DNA of 64,000 nucleotides from Propioniciclava flava (GCF_004126535.1 NZ_PPCV01000004.1:186001-250000); one strand, 5' to 3'; shown: positions 17,499-28,207, numbered from the stretch's first letter. A program made the numbers and translations. Notes: generated by a model not told the origin, from the letters alone.

Positions 17499-18464
17499 CT
17501 AGGTGCGACGCGGGGCAGGGACGGTGGCGCACAGGTCGTTGACGATGTCGACCGTGCTGGCCTGGGTCGTCTGCGCTCGGTGACTCAGCAGCAGGCGGTG
17601 GGCGATGACGGGTGCGGCGAGGGCGCTGGCGTCCTCGGGGATGACATACCCGCGGCCGGCGATGGCCGCTCGCGCCTTGGCGGCGCGCAGAAGGTGCAGG
17701 CTGGCGCGGGGGGAGGCGCCCAGCCGGAGCTGGTCGCTGGTGCGGGTCGCCGCGACGATCCCCACGACGTAGTCCTTGAGCGCAGGGTGCACGTACACCC
17801 GGCCGACGGCGCGACGCGCCGACAGGATCGCGGCCGCGTCGGTGACGGGGCGGACGGCGTCGAGCGGGTTGGCTGCCGCGTGATGCTCCAGCATGTCCAC
17901 CTCGGCCGAGCGGCTGGGGTACCCCATGGAGATCGACGCCATGAAGCGATCCCGCTGAGCTTCGGGCAGGGGATAGGTGCCTTGCATCTCGATGGGGTTC
18001 TGGGTGGCGAAGACCATGAACGGCTCAGGCAGCGCGTGCGTGGCCCCGTCGACGGAGACCTGGTGCTCCTCCATCGCTTCGAGCAGGGCGGACTGCGTCT
18101 TGGGTGAGGCGCGGTTGATCTCATCGCCGATGACGATGTTGGCGAACACGCCGCCGGGCTTGAACTCGAAGGCGCGGCTTTGCGGGTTGAACACCGACAC
18201 GCCGGTGATGTCGCTGGGCAGAAGGTCGGCGGTGAACTGGATGCGACGCACCGAGCAGTCCAATGAGCGGGCCATCGTCCGGGCGAGCATCGTCTTTCCG
18301 ACTCCGGGGACGTCCTCGATGAGGAGGTGTCCTCCGGCGAGCAGAACGACCAGGGCCATGTCGACTGCGTGCGGTTTTCCCTCGATCACTCCGCTGATAG
18401 CGGCGCGCAGGTCGTGCGCGAGCGTTGCGACCTCGGTGACGTCGGCGGATGTGGTGTTCGACAC
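17499..18464 (-). CDS. MoxR-family AAA+ ATPase
   Basis: A 321-residue AAA+ ATPase: Walker A in HLLIEDVPGVGKTMLART (about residues 44-61), Walker B IVIGDEINRA, sensor segment FMVFATQNPIEMQGTYPLPE and the AAA lid at the C-terminus. MoxR proteins act as chaperone-like ATPases with DUF58 partners. GTG 18464 (VSNTTSADVTEVATLAHDLR) is chosen because the family begins just after it; the longer in-frame extension runs antisense into mraZ. It is divergent from mraZ with about 240 bp between the starts. Confidence 0.9.
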   Translation of the reverse strand: MSNTTSADVTEVATLAHDLRAAISGVIEGKPHAVDMALVVLLAGGHLLIEDVPGVGKTMLARTMARSLDCSVRRIQFTADLLPSDITGVSVFNPQSRAFEFKPGGVFANIVIGDEINRASPKTQSALLEAMEEHQVSVDGATHALPEPFMVFATQNPIEMQGTYPLPEAQRDRFMASISMGYPSRSAEVDMLEHHAAANPLDAVRPVTDAAAILSARRAVGRVYVHPALKDYVVGIVAATRTSDQLRLGASPRASLHLLRAAKARAAIAGRGYVIPEDASALAAPVIAHRLLLSHRAQTTQASTVDIVNDLCATVPAPRRT

Positions 18465-18640
18465 ACGCGGAACCCTACCGGCCCCGGGAAAGGCTGCGGG
18501 ATGCCCAGGCGGGCGGACGCGAGGCGAAGCGTGTGCCTGGACCCTGCGCGACGCCGATTCCCGCTTGTCACCCATGGGGGAACGTCCCCGCCCAACTGCG
18601 GGAGCGCGGCACGCGGAGAGGGGAGGAGTCGTTGATCGAA

Positions 18641-18690
18641 GTGGTGGATTGTGGGGTAATGTGGAGCGCAATGGAGGACATGGGTGGCCG
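18641..18690 (+). promoter_or_regulatory. MraZ-binding repeats upstream of mraZ
   Basis: Five consecutive 10-bp units in exact register: GTGGTGGATT, GTGGGGTAAT, GTGGAGCGCA, ATGGAGGACA, TGGGTGGCCG. MraZ operators in other bacteria are three or more TGG-type direct repeats at 10-bp spacing immediately upstream of mraZ. The array lies 13-62 bp before the mraZ start and fits autorepression of the dcw cluster. A -10-like TAATGT (18657-18662) lies inside it. Confidence 0.7.
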
Positions 18691-18702
18691 AAGGGAGGGT
18701 GC

Positions 18703-19140
18703 ATGTTTCTCGGCACGCACTTCCCCAAGGTGGACGACAAGGGCCGGTTCTTCCTGCCTGCGAAGTTTCGTGACGAACTCGGCGAAGGCCTGATCATCGC
18801 CAAGGGGCAGGAACGCTGCTTGACCCTGTACACCCCCCAGGAGTTTCAGCGGCAGGCGCAGGCAGCCATGAACGGCCCCTCAACCTTGAGGGGCATTCGT
18901 GACTTTCAGCGCATGTTCGCGGCCGGCGCCTCGGAAGAGACGCCGGACAAGCAGGGACGCGTGACCATCCCGCCGGTTCTGAGGAACTACGCGGGGCTGG
19001 ACAAGGAGATCGCCGTCATCGGCGCCTTCAACCGTGTCGAGGTCTGGGACCTCGCCGCGTGGGAGGCGTACTCGGCCGAACAGGACGAGGCGTATGCCGG
19101 CATGGATGAGGAGATCTTCCCCGGTGGGGAGACCCACTGA
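18703..19140 (+). CDS. mraZ: Transcriptional regulator MraZ
   Basis: A 145-residue protein with two SpoVT-AbrB-type halves: N-terminal MFLGTHFPKVDDKGRFFLPA and a second copy around ETPDKQGRVTIPPVLRNYAG, each with the DxxGR(V/F)xxP motif. MraZ forms a ring that binds tandem repeats upstream of its own gene and tunes the dcw operon. The start ATG 18703 has AAGGGAGG just upstream. It is the first gene of the cluster. Confidence 0.95.
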   Translation: MFLGTHFPKVDDKGRFFLPAKFRDELGEGLIIAKGQERCLTLYTPQEFQRQAQAAMNGPSTLRGIRDFQRMFAAGASEETPDKQGRVTIPPVLRNYAGLDKEIAVIGAFNRVEVWDLAAWEAYSAEQDEAYAGMDEEIFPGGETH

Positions 19141-19263
19141 TGAGACACCGCCCGCGCGGTGAGGCTTCGGCCCGACCGATGCCCTGACGCCACTTCCCCG
19201 GCGCCAGGTCATCGGTACGGACCGGAACCCGACTGCACGGACCGCAACGAAGGAGGAGGGATC

Positions 19264-20223
19264 ATGGGGCAGCCATCCACCACCGGGCACGTGCCCGTCA
19301 TGGCTGAACGCACCATCGCTCTCCTGGCACCAGCCCTCGAGCAGGGCGGGACGTACGTCGATTGCACCCTCGGTCTTGGGGGGCATGCCGAAGCGGTGCT
19401 GCGGACGTGTCCGCGAGCCCGCCTGGTGGGCATCGACAGGGATCGTGACGCGCTGGCGATCGCGCGCGAGCGGCTCGCGCCGTTCGGGGATCGCGTGGCG
19501 CTGTACGAGGCTGTCTACGACGAACTTCCCGACGTCCTGGCTGAGGACAAGACACCGCAGGTGCAGGCGATCTTGGCCGATCTTGGCCTGTCCAGCATGC
19601 AGATCGACCGCCGCGAGCGAGGGTTCTCCTATTCGGCGGATGCACCGCTGGACATGCGGATGTCGCCTCAGGCTGGCATCACTGCCGCGCAGGTGCTCAA
19701 CACCTACAGCACCGCCGACCTGACACGGATCCTGCGTGCCTACGGCGAGGAACGCTTCGCCGATCGCATCGCCCGCCGCATCGTGGCTGAGCGCGAGGCG
19801 GCACCCTATGAGACGTCGGCCCGCCTGGTCACCACGATCGATGAGGCGATCCCGGCGGCTGCCCGGCACGCCGGAGGGCACCCCGCCAAGCGCACGTTCC
19901 AGGCGCTGCGCATCGAAGTCAATGGTGAACTCACGGCTCTGGAGGGGTTGCTTCCGGCCGCCTTGGACGCGCTCGCGCCCGGGGGCCGGTTCGCGGTGCT
20001 CGCCTACCACTCGCTGGAGGACCGCCTGGTCAAGCGTTCTTTCGCTGCGGCCACCACCGACACCGCTCCACGCGGCCTGCCGGTGGTTCCCCCCGAGCAT
20101 CGGGCACGGTTCATGGCGCTCACGCGGGGTGCGGAGCGCCCCAGTGACGCGGAAGCGCAGATCAACCCGCGGGCGGCGTCAGCCCGGTTGCGGGCCGTTG
20201 AGCGACGTGAGGTGCAGGCATGA
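19264..20223 (+). CDS. rsmH: 16S rRNA (cytosine1402-N4)-methyltransferase RsmH (MraW)
   Basis: A 319-residue SAM-dependent methyltransferase that methylates C1402 of 16S rRNA. It opens with [20 protein letters not shown], then the SAM-binding [36 protein letters not shown], the inserted helical domain, and [21 protein letters not shown] 19264 follows an AAGGAGGAGGG ribosome-binding site; the in-frame upstream extension has no homologous content. Its stop overlaps ftsL (ATGA). Confidence 0.95.
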   Translation: MGQPSTTGHVPVMAERTIALLAPALEQGGTYVDCTLGLGGHAEAVLRTCPRARLVGIDRDRDALAIARERLAPFGDRVALYEAVYDELPDVLAEDKTPQVQAILADLGLSSMQIDRRERGFSYSADAPLDMRMSPQAGITAAQVLNTYSTADLTRILRAYGEERFADRIARRIVAEREAAPYETSARLVTTIDEAIPAAARHAGGHPAKRTFQALRIEVNGELTALEGLLPAALDALAPGGRFAVLAYHSLEDRLVKRSFAAATTDTAPRGLPVVPPEHRARFMALTRGAERPSDAEAQINPRAASARLRAVERREVQA

Positions 20224-20816
20224 CGGCATGGAACGCGATCAAGCAGGCTCCCCGGAAGCTAGGGGAGGCTGCGGCGCAGGCGCGCCCCACCCTGGTCGGG
20301 ATCACCAGCCCACCGCGACGCATGTCGTCGCTGATGTTCGGGGTGGTGATGGTCGGCATCCTCGTGGCGGGGCTCGTCGGCGTCCTCGTGCTGAGCACCG
20401 CGTTGCAGACCCGCGAGTTCGAGTTGCGCGCCAAGCAGCGCACCGCCAGCGAGTTGGCCTATCAGGTGTCTGACTTGGAGTCGAAGGTGTACCGGGCCAA
20501 CGCGCCGCGTGAGCTGGGGCGACGGGCGACGGCGTTGGGCATGGTCCCCAACGCGCACCCGGTGTTCATCGACCTCGGCTCCGGCTCGATCCAGGGGACG
20601 CCGATGCCCGCCTCCGGCAACGAGATCCCCAGCCTGAGGGTGACCGCGCCCGCCCCGAGCGCACACGCCTCCGCCTCGGCAGCTCCCGATCCGGCCGCAG
20701 CCGGGGCCGTGGACACAGCCGCCCCGCAAGCCAATGCCCCGCTGCCCAGCGCTCAACCCAGCGCACCAGCAGACGCTGGTGCTCAGCCATCCCCTGAGAA
20801 CCAGGCGCGCGGATGA
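20220..20816 (+). CDS. ftsL: FtsL-like septum formation protein
   Basis: A 198-residue bitopic protein: a cytoplasmic N-terminus, one membrane helix (about residues 37-59, [20 protein letters not shown]), a short coiled coil ([20 protein letters not shown], then [11 protein letters not shown]) and [16 protein letters not shown], the typical end of the actinobacterial FtsL domain. Residues after about 140 are Ala/Pro/Ser-rich and probably disordered. It is recognised mainly by position between rsmH and ftsI and by topology; sequence conservation is low, as in all FtsL proteins. It is coupled at both ends by ATGA overlaps. Confidence 0.8.
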   Translation: MTAWNAIKQAPRKLGEAAAQARPTLVGITSPPRRMSSLMFGVVMVGILVAGLVGVLVLSTALQTREFELRAKQRTASELAYQVSDLESKVYRANAPRELGRRATALGMVPNAHPVFIDLGSGSIQGTPMPASGNEIPSLRVTAPAPSAHASASAAPDPAAAGAVDTAAPQANAPLPSAQPSAPADAGAQPSPENQARG

Positions 20817-22747
20817 GCAGCGCGCGGCGTCCACCCCACTCCGGCCGCAACACGTCGTCGGCGGCGTCCTCGCGCGGCGGGAGTCGCCGTCCCGCCTCCT
20901 CCTCGGGGAGTTCGCGCTCCGCCCAGTCGCCGGGTCAGCGCCCCCGACCGCGGAAGCGGAGGGCCGGGATGGTGTCCCCGACGCGTCGGCTTCGCGTCCT
21001 GATCGTGCTGGTGGCGATCATCTTCTCCTTCGTCGGTGCGCGTGCCGTCCAGATTCAGGTGTTCAACGGCAAGGCCGTTGCCGCACAGGCAGCGACCGAC
21101 ATGACGGTGGCGCGCTCGGTTCCTGCCGTCCGCGGGACGATCACCGCTCGTGACGGCTCCGTGCTCGCGTTGACCGAGTCCACGGTCAACGTCGTGGCCG
21201 ACCCCAAGCGCATTTCGACGAACGGTAAAGAGCTGACCACCATGACGCAGGCAGACCGTGACAAGGCTGCCTCCGCGCCGGCGGCCATGGCGGACATCAT
21301 CGCTCCGGCCCTCGGGTTGGACCGGGCCGAGGTCGAGGCCAAGCTGCGCAAGACCGACAGCCAATACCAGTTGCTCGCCAAGCAGGTGGCGGCGAGCACC
21401 TGGTCATCGCTGAACACCGCCTTGACCGAAGCCGGCTTCATCGGGATCACGCGGGAATCGAATCCGAGTCGCGTCTACCCCTACGGTTCTGTGGCCAGCA
21501 ATGTCGTCGGGTTCATGAGCGACGGCAAGGGCGCCGCTGGCCTGGAGCGCTCCCTCGACAGCACACTGACCGGCACCCCCGGCCGCGAGATCTTCGAAAC
21601 CTCGCCCATGGGCAAGATCCCGTTGGGTAACCAGGTCCTCACCCCCGCGGTCGACGGCACCGACGTGCAGCTCACCCTCGACCCCGACCTGCAGTGGATG
21701 GTCGAGCAACGGCTCGCTGATCGCGTCAAGGAGGTCAGCGGCAACTGGGGCGTCGCCATCGTGATGGATGTCGAGACCGGCCAGTTGCTGAGCCTGGCGA
21801 ACTACCCGTCCTTCGACGCCAACAACCCTGGGGACGCGAAGGCGGAGGACACGGGCAACCGCGGCGTCAACGCCGTCTACGAACCCGGCTCGGTCCAGAA
21901 GGTCCTCACGTTGGCCTCCCTGCTCGACGCGGGACTGACCACGCCGGACACCACCTACAAGATCGACGGCACCATCGATGTCGGCGAGCACACCGTCAAG
22001 GACTCCTTCACGCACGGGCCCATCGACATCACGACCCGCGGCATCTTGGTGCGCTCCTCCAACGTTGGCGCCATCACGGCAGCGCGAGCCATGCCCGCGG
22101 CCAAGCTGCGCGACTATATGGTCAAGTTCGGGCTTGGTACCAAGACTGATCTGGGGTTGCCCGGCGAGGTCAGCGGGTCGGTTCCGCCCCCGGACATGGC
22201 CCAGTATCAGGCCGATTCGATGGCTTTTGGCTACGGCGTATCCGTCAGCGCGGTTCAGATGGCCGCTGCGGTCGCTGCCGTGGCCAACGGCGGGGTCTAC
22301 ACCGAACCCTCTCTCATCAAGGCGACCGGCACCGAAGGCGCCATGAACCCTGCCGAGGCCCCCGCGTCCCATCGCGTCGTCTCGGAGGAGGCCGCGCACG
22401 AGGTCGTCAAGATGATGGAGCAGCGAACCATCTACAACGACGCGCAGATCGGGATCCCCGGATACACCTCGGGAGCCAAGACCGGGTCGGCACGCCTGGC
22501 CTCCACCTCGGGCGGATACTCCGGACAGGTCGCCTCCATCGTTGGGGTGGCTCCGGTGGATGATCCTCAGATCCTGGTGTACGTCCTCGTCGCTCGGCCG
22601 GACACCGAAGGCGCAGGTCTGGGCATGGCCGGTCCCGTCTACAAGGACATCATGAGCCTGGCCCTTCCCCGCTATGGTGTGACGCCGAGCGCTTCGATCG
22701 ACAAGACTCAACTGCCCCTGGTCAAGGAGGAGGAACCGCGTCGATGA
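20813..22747 (+). CDS. ftsI: Septal peptidoglycan transpeptidase FtsI (PBP3)
   Basis: A 644-residue class B penicillin-binding protein. The first 60 residues are an Arg/Ser/Pro-rich cytoplasmic tail, then a membrane helix (61-79), a dimerisation domain starting VPAVRGTITARDGSVLAL, and the transpeptidase domain with active-site Ser360 in EPGSVQK (usually S-T-F-K; here S-V-Q-K), SSN at 415-417 and KTG at 556-558. It cross-links septal peptidoglycan with FtsW. The start overlaps the ftsL stop, and the stop overlaps the murE start. Confidence 0.95.
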   Translation: MSSARRPPHSGRNTSSAASSRGGSRRPASSSGSSRSAQSPGQRPRPRKRRAGMVSPTRRLRVLIVLVAIIFSFVGARAVQIQVFNGKAVAAQAATDMTVARSVPAVRGTITARDGSVLALTESTVNVVADPKRISTNGKELTTMTQADRDKAASAPAAMADIIAPALGLDRAEVEAKLRKTDSQYQLLAKQVAASTWSSLNTALTEAGFIGITRESNPSRVYPYGSVASNVVGFMSDGKGAAGLERSLDSTLTGTPGREIFETSPMGKIPLGNQVLTPAVDGTDVQLTLDPDLQWMVEQRLADRVKEVSGNWGVAIVMDVETGQLLSLANYPSFDANNPGDAKAEDTGNRGVNAVYEPGSVQKVLTLASLLDAGLTTPDTTYKIDGTIDVGEHTVKDSFTHGPIDITTRGILVRSSNVGAITAARAMPAAKLRDYMVKFGLGTKTDLGLPGEVSGSVPPPDMAQYQADSMAFGYGVSVSAVQMAAAVAAVANGGVYTEPSLIKATGTEGAMNPAEAPASHRVVSEEAAHEVVKMMEQRTIYNDAQIGIPGYTSGAKTGSARLASTSGGYSGQVASIVGVAPVDDPQILVYVLVARPDTEGAGLGMAGPVYKDIMSLALPRYGVTPSASIDKTQLPLVKEEEPRR

Positions 22748-24228
22748 CCGAGGATCTTCGTCCCTGTGCACCGGCCGGGCTGCCCCTGGCGTCCCTGATT
22801 CCCGGTGCCCCGGGAATCGTGACAGGGGTATCGCTGGACTCGCGCCGGATCCGGCCCGGGGATCTGTACGTGGGGCTTCCGGGAGCCGTCACGCACGGGG
22901 CCCGGTTCGCCGAGGCCGCCGCAGCGGCGGGGGCGGTCGCCATCCTGACCGACGAGGCGGGGCGTCCCGATGCCACGAGCGCCGGGATCCCCGTGGTGGT
23001 CGTGGCAGATCCCCGGGTGACGATGGCCCAGATCGCTGCCGACCTATATGGGCGTCCTGCGGAGCGCACGCGCTTGTACGGCGTGACCGGCACGAACGGA
23101 AAAACGTCCACGGTCTTCCTGCTGGACGCGGCGCTGACCGCGTTGGGGCATCGGGTGGCCACCATCGGGACGATCGGGTTCCGCGTGGGCGGTGAGCCCC
23201 TGGCCACGTCCCGCTCCACTATCACCACACCCGAATCACCGGACTTGCAGGCTCTCTTGGGTGTCATGGTCGAACGAGGTGCGGACGCGGTCGCGATGGA
23301 GGTGAGCAGCCATGCGCTGGCGCTCCATCGGGTCGACGGCATGGTGTTCGACGTGGCGGCCTTCACGATGCTGGGTCACGACCACCTGGAGTTTCATCAC
23401 ACGATCGAGGCCTACTTCGAGGCGAAGGCGCGTCTGTTTACGGGCGGACGCTGCCGGGTCGCGGTGATCAACACCGCCGACCATTGGGGACGCATCCTGG
23501 CCGACCGGGTGAAGGGCGAGGGGATCTCGACCTTGATCACCACGTTGGGCCCGGACGCCGATTATCGCGTCGTCCATGCGGAGCCTCTCGCCACGGGCGG
23601 TTTCCGCGTGCTGATGGCACACCCTGGTGGCGAACTGGAGTTCACCACGTCGATGCTGGGCGATTTCAATGTGGCGAATGCTGTCACGGCCCTCGCCATG
23701 GTGGGGGCTGATGGTGGCGACGTCGCGGTGGCCGCCTCTGGTGTGGCGTTGGCGCACGTTCCCGGACGCATGCAGCGCGTCGATCTGGGCCCTGATGCGC
23801 CTCATGTGGTGGTGGATTTCGCGCACACGCCGCAGGCGGTCCATAGCGCGCTGACGGCCCTGCCTACGACGGGACGTCACATCGCGGTCCTGGGTGCGGG
23901 GGGCGACCGGGATCGGTCCAAGCGGCGTCCCATGGGGCGCGAGGCGGCGCTGGCCTCCGACCTGGTGGTGGTCACCGACGACAACCCACGCAGCGAAGAT
24001 CCTGCCGCGATCCGCGCCGAGGTCATGGCCGGGGCGCAAGAAGTCGCGGGGGCTGAGGTGATCGACGGGGGCGATCGTCGCTCGGCGCTCGCTGAAGCCC
24101 TTCGTCGTGGACGCCCCGGGGACTGGATCGCCGTCCTGGGCAAGGGCCACGAGTCCGGGCAAGAGATCGCTGGCGTCATCACCCCCTTCGACGATGTCGC
24201 GGTCGTCCGCGACTTGAAAGGCAACTGA
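22744..24228 (+). CDS. murE: UDP-MurNAc-tripeptide ligase MurE
   Basis: A 494-residue Mur ligase adding the third amino acid to UDP-MurNAc-L-Ala-D-Glu. N-terminal UDP-binding domain (GVSLDSRRIRPGDLYVGLPG), ATP-binding YGVTGTNGKTSTVFLLDAAL, central HTIEAYFEAKARLF, and C-terminal specificity loop DDNPRSEDP. The DNPR motif indicates diaminopimelate; lysine enzymes have a different loop. Some propionibacteria use LL-DAP, which the sequence does not resolve. The start overlaps the ftsI stop by 4 nt. Confidence 0.95.
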   Translation: MTEDLRPCAPAGLPLASLIPGAPGIVTGVSLDSRRIRPGDLYVGLPGAVTHGARFAEAAAAAGAVAILTDEAGRPDATSAGIPVVVVADPRVTMAQIAADLYGRPAERTRLYGVTGTNGKTSTVFLLDAALTALGHRVATIGTIGFRVGGEPLATSRSTITTPESPDLQALLGVMVERGADAVAMEVSSHALALHRVDGMVFDVAAFTMLGHDHLEFHHTIEAYFEAKARLFTGGRCRVAVINTADHWGRILADRVKGEGISTLITTLGPDADYRVVHAEPLATGGFRVLMAHPGGELEFTTSMLGDFNVANAVTALAMVGADGGDVAVAASGVALAHVPGRMQRVDLGPDAPHVVVDFAHTPQAVHSALTALPTTGRHIAVLGAGGDRDRSKRRPMGREAALASDLVVVTDDNPRSEDPAAIRAEVMAGAQEVAGAEVIDGGDRRSALAEALRRGRPGDWIAVLGKGHESGQEIAGVITPFDDVAVVRDLKGN

Positions 24229-24230
24229 CC

Positions 24231-25664
24231 ATGGATCCGGTGACGCTCGCACACGTCGCTCACGTCACGGGTGGGCGCCTCGTGCGCGCCACGAACGCCG
24301 ACGAGTTGGTGGGGCCCGATGTCGTGACCGACTCCCGCGTGGTCACCCCTGGGGGACTGTTCGTGGCCATCGCGGGGGAACGCACCGACGGGCATGACCA
24401 TCTGGAACAGGCGCGCGATCGGGGGGCTCGTGCCGCGTTGGTGACCCGCGAGGTGGCGGTGGATCTGCCCCAGATCGTGGTCGCCGACACCGTCGCGGCC
24501 CTGGCGGAGGTGGCACGCGACGTGGTGACCCGGGCGGAGGTGACGGGGTTGAGGGTCGTCGGTATTACCGGTTCGTCCGGGAAGACCTCGACCAAGGATC
24601 TCGTCGCGAAGGTGCTGGGTGATGCGGGCGCCACGATCGCCCCGCCCGGCTCGTTCAACAACGAGATCGGCGCCCCGTTGACGGCCTGCCGGGTCACCTC
24701 TGAGACCCGGTTCCTGGTGAGTGAGATGGGGGCCCGCGGACGCGGCCACATCACCGCGCTCGCCCGGATTTCTCGCCCCACCATCGGGGCCGTGTTGAAC
24801 GTCGGGCACGCCCATGTGGGGGAGTTCGGCTCGGTTGAGGCGATTGCCGAGGCCAAGGGTGAACTTGTGGAGGCGCTGCCCCCGCAGGGTTGGGCCGTGC
24901 TCAATGCCGATGATCCGCTCGTGTCCGCGATGGCTTCGCGCACGACCGCGCGTCGCGCGGTGTTCTCCGCGGAAGGGGATCCCGGTGCGGAGGCAGGGGC
25001 GTTGCGGGTGTGGGCGCAGGAGGTGCGCCCGGACGCGCTCCAGCGGCATCGCTTCGAACTGAATGCTGCGGGACTGGTCGTTGGCCGCGCCGAGGTGCAG
25101 TTGCGCGTCCTGGGCCGCCATCAGGTGTTGAATGCTCTGGCGGCAGCGGCGATTGCGCTCGCCGCGGGCGTGGGCCTAGGCGAGATCGCCGCATCGCTTT
25201 CGGCGGCGACGGCGGCGTCGCGGTGGCGAATGGAACTCATCACGCGTCCCGATGGGGTGCGGATCCTCAACGACGCCTACAACGCCAACCCGGACTCGAT
25301 GCGTGCGGCCCTCCATACGCTCGCGGGGATGCGCGACGGTTTGGGACGCTTGATTGCGGCTCTGGGGGACATGCTGGAGTTGGGCTCCAGCGCTGATGCT
25401 GAGCATCGCGCGCTCGGTGCGCTCGCCGCAGAACTGGGGATCCACGTGCTGGCGGTGGGTGATGAGGGCCCTCTCATCGCCGCGGGCGCCACGGATGCCG
25501 GGGGGACGGGCGAGTATCTTGCTGACGTGAATGCGCTCACCAACCGCTTGCGCGCGCTGGTTCGACCCGGTGACATCGTTGTGGTCAAGGCCTCTCGTGG
25601 GCTGGCTTTGGAACGTGTCGCTGAGGCCCTCGCCGCCGCGACTGACGAAGGGGACCCCGCGTGA
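24231..25664 (+). CDS. murF: UDP-MurNAc-tripeptide--D-Ala-D-Ala ligase MurF
   Basis: A 477-residue Mur ligase completing the UDP-MurNAc-pentapeptide. N-terminal domain TDSRVVTPGGLFVAIAGERT with DGHDH, ATP-binding VGITGSSGKTSTKDLVAKVL, SFNNEIGAPLT, and the C-terminal domain with NDAYNANPDSMRAAL. The start ATG is 2 nt after the murE stop. Its stop overlaps the GTG start of mraY (GTGA). Confidence 0.95.
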   Translation: MDPVTLAHVAHVTGGRLVRATNADELVGPDVVTDSRVVTPGGLFVAIAGERTDGHDHLEQARDRGARAALVTREVAVDLPQIVVADTVAALAEVARDVVTRAEVTGLRVVGITGSSGKTSTKDLVAKVLGDAGATIAPPGSFNNEIGAPLTACRVTSETRFLVSEMGARGRGHITALARISRPTIGAVLNVGHAHVGEFGSVEAIAEAKGELVEALPPQGWAVLNADDPLVSAMASRTTARRAVFSAEGDPGAEAGALRVWAQEVRPDALQRHRFELNAAGLVVGRAEVQLRVLGRHQVLNALAAAAIALAAGVGLGEIAASLSAATAASRWRMELITRPDGVRILNDAYNANPDSMRAALHTLAGMRDGLGRLIAALGDMLELGSSADAEHRALGALAAELGIHVLAVGDEGPLIAAGATDAGGTGEYLADVNALTNRLRALVRPGDIVVVKASRGLALERVAEALAAATDEGDPA

Positions 25665-26731
25665 GGATGATTCTGTTCGCTGGGGCGCTTGGCCTCGTCG
25701 GGACCCTGATCGGGACCAGACTCGCGATCCACGTGCTCGTCCTCAAGGGCTATGGGCAGTATGTCCGTGACGACGGCCCCAAGGAGCACCTGAAGAAGGC
25801 AGGCACTCCGACGATGGGCGGGATCGCCATCATCGCCTCGGTGGTCCTCGCCTACACGCTGGCACACCTCATCACCTGGACGCCGCCCACCGCATCGGGG
25901 GTGCTGCTCCTGGGCTTGTTCACTGGTCTTGGGTTCGTCGGATTCCTGGATGACTGGATCAAGATCTCTCGCGCCCGCAGCCTCGGGCTCAACAGCCGGG
26001 CCAAACTGGCGCTGCAGACGCTCGTCGCGGCCCTGTTCGCGATCGGCTGCTTCGCCTTCCCCAACAGTCGAGGCATCACCCCGGCTAGCCAGTACGTCTC
26101 CTTCCTGCGCGACATTCAGTGGTTCCATCTGCCGTTGGCGCTGGCCGTGCTGTGGATCATCTTCATCATCGCGGCGCTCTCGAACGGGGTGAACCTCTCC
26201 GATGGCCTGGACGGTTTGGCCACGGGCCTGACCACGATGGTCTTTGCCGCGTATGCCGTGGTGAATCTGTGGCAAAGCTCGCAAAGCTGCGCGTCCCTGT
26301 CGACGGCTGGCCCGCAGTGCTATGAGGTGCGCGATCCCATCGACTTGGCCGCGATTTCCCTGGCGTTGGCGGCGTCCTGCTTCGGTTTCCTGTGGTGGAA
26401 CGCGTCCCCGGCAAAGATCTTCATGGGGGACTCGGGATCCCTGGCCCTGGGCGGTGCGGTCGCGGGATTGGCGATCTTGACCCGTACCGAACTGCTCGTT
26501 GTCGTCTTGGGCGGCATGTTCGTGCTGATCACCTTGTCGGTGGTCGCTCAGGTCGGCTACTTCAAGCTCAGCGGTGGTAAACGCCTGTTCAAGATGGCGC
26601 CACTGCATCACCACTTCGAGATGAAGGGGTGGGCCGAACAGACGGTGGTCGTCCGGTTCTGGATCATCTGTGGCATCTTCATCGCCACCGGCATGGGTCT
26701 GTTCTACGCGGAATGGGTGGTGGCCGGATGA
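25661..26731 (+). CDS. mraY: Phospho-MurNAc-pentapeptide translocase MraY
   Basis: A 356-residue integral membrane enzyme (about 10 helices) that makes lipid I from UDP-MurNAc-pentapeptide and undecaprenyl phosphate. Motifs: [64 protein letters not shown] and [14 protein letters not shown] 25661 overlaps the murF stop; ATG 25667 is a possible alternative start two codons later. Confidence 0.95.
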   Translation: MRMILFAGALGLVGTLIGTRLAIHVLVLKGYGQYVRDDGPKEHLKKAGTPTMGGIAIIASVVLAYTLAHLITWTPPTASGVLLLGLFTGLGFVGFLDDWIKISRARSLGLNSRAKLALQTLVAALFAIGCFAFPNSRGITPASQYVSFLRDIQWFHLPLALAVLWIIFIIAALSNGVNLSDGLDGLATGLTTMVFAAYAVVNLWQSSQSCASLSTAGPQCYEVRDPIDLAAISLALAASCFGFLWWNASPAKIFMGDSGSLALGGAVAGLAILTRTELLVVVLGGMFVLITLSVVAQVGYFKLSGGKRLFKMAPLHHHFEMKGWAEQTVVVRFWIICGIFIATGMGLFYAEWVVAG

Positions 26732-28185
26732 AGGACTGGATCGCCGAGGCGGATCGGCTCTCCCCATGGCCGGAGGCGACCGTCGTCGTGGCTGGCTTCG
26801 GCGCGTCGGGGTTCGCGGCCGCCGATGGGCTGCTGTCCCTCAACGCCGGGACGATCATCGTCCTCGACGACGCGGAAACTCCGGCCAAATCGGAAAAGGC
26901 CGCCTTGCTGGGACACCTCGGGGTCGACGTCCGCCTGGGGGCCGGGGCGAGCGCTGAACTCCCCGAGGGGGTTGATCTTGTCGTGACGTCGCCTGGGTGG
27001 GCGCCCACCGCCCCGCTGCTCGTTCAGGCGGCGGCCAGGGGTATTCCCATCTGGGGTGAGGTCGAACTGGCGTGGCGGATGATGCAGCCCGACCGGGTCA
27101 TCCCGTGGCTCGGGATCACGGGCACCAACGGCAAGACGACCACCACGCTGATGCTGGCGTCCATGCTGAGTGCCGACGGGCTTCGTACGGATGCCGTGGG
27201 CAACGTGGGGCGTCCGATCATCGAAGCGCTCTTGGATGAGATCGACTACGACGTGCTGGCCGTTGAGTTATCGAGCTTTCAGCTTCATTGGACGCAGTCG
27301 CTGCAACTCCATTCTGCGGCGGTGCTGAACCTGCACCCGGACCACCTGGAGTGGTACGGCGCCGAAGCGGACCCGATGGCGGCCTACGCGGCCGACAAAG
27401 CAAAGATCTACGAGCGTGTCACGCACGCGTGCGTCTACAACGTGGCAGAACCGGCCACCCAGACCATGGTGGAGGAAGCCGAGGTCACCGACGGTGCCCG
27501 CGCCATCGGGTTCCGGCTCGACATCCCAGCGCCGTCCATGCTGGGTGTGGTGGACGACCTCCTGGTCGACCGAGCCTTCGTCGAGCAGCGACGCGACTCG
27601 GCGATGCCGCTGGCGTCCGTGTCCGACGTGCACCCGCCGGCCCCGCACAACATCGAGAACGCGTTGGCTGCGGCCGCGCTGGCCCGCAGCTTTGGCGTCA
27701 AGCCGCAGTCGGTCGCCGAGGGGCTGCGAGCCTTGCCCGCCGGTGACCACCGCATCCAGACGGTCGCCGAGGTGGGTGGGGTGGCCTATGTGGACGATTC
27801 GAAGGCGACCAACCCGCACGCAGCCGCCTCCTCGATGCGCGCGTTCGATTCCATCGTGTGGATCGCGGGTGGCCAGGCCAAGGGGACCACGTTCGACACC
27901 TTGGTGACGAGATACGCCGAGAAGCTGCGCGGGGTCGTGCTGCTAGGGGTCGATCGACAGGTTATTGCTGACGCGCTGGCCCGACACGCGCCCCAGGTGC
28001 CCGTCGTGGTGCTGGACGGCAGCGACACTGGTGTGATGGTATCCGCGGTGGCCGCGGCTGCCGAGATGGCCCAGCCGGGGGACACCGTGCTGCTGGCACC
28101 CGGCTGTGCCAGCCGCGACATCTGGAGCGGATACGACGCTCGGGGTGAGGCCTTCGCGTCCGCCGCGAGGCAACTCGGACAGTGA
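26728..28185 (+). CDS. murD: UDP-MurNAc-L-Ala--D-Glu ligase MurD
   Basis: A 485-residue Mur ligase. N-terminal Rossmann-like domain ([20 protein letters not shown]), ATP-binding [30 protein letters not shown], and the C-terminal substrate loop [16 protein letters not shown] with LLLAPGCAS-like ending ([16 protein letters not shown]). ATG 26728 overlaps the mraY stop (ATGA). The longer in-frame extension lies inside mraY and is rejected. Confidence 0.95.
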   Translation: MKDWIAEADRLSPWPEATVVVAGFGASGFAAADGLLSLNAGTIIVLDDAETPAKSEKAALLGHLGVDVRLGAGASAELPEGVDLVVTSPGWAPTAPLLVQAAARGIPIWGEVELAWRMMQPDRVIPWLGITGTNGKTTTTLMLASMLSADGLRTDAVGNVGRPIIEALLDEIDYDVLAVELSSFQLHWTQSLQLHSAAVLNLHPDHLEWYGAEADPMAAYAADKAKIYERVTHACVYNVAEPATQTMVEEAEVTDGARAIGFRLDIPAPSMLGVVDDLLVDRAFVEQRRDSAMPLASVSDVHPPAPHNIENALAAAALARSFGVKPQSVAEGLRALPAGDHRIQTVAEVGGVAYVDDSKATNPHAAASSMRAFDSIVWIAGGQAKGTTFDTLVTRYAEKLRGVVLLGVDRQVIADALARHAPQVPVVVLDGSDTGVMVSAVAAAAEMAQPGDTVLLAPGCASRDIWSGYDARGEAFASAARQLGQ

Positions 28186-28207
28186 CAAGTGTGAGGAGGG
28201 GGCGGCC

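Noticed and set aside
18465-18833. N-terminal extension of the MoxR ATPase into mraZ
   Set aside because: The extension is Pro/Arg-rich, antisense to mraZ and unlike the family; GTG 18464 gives the normal N-terminus.
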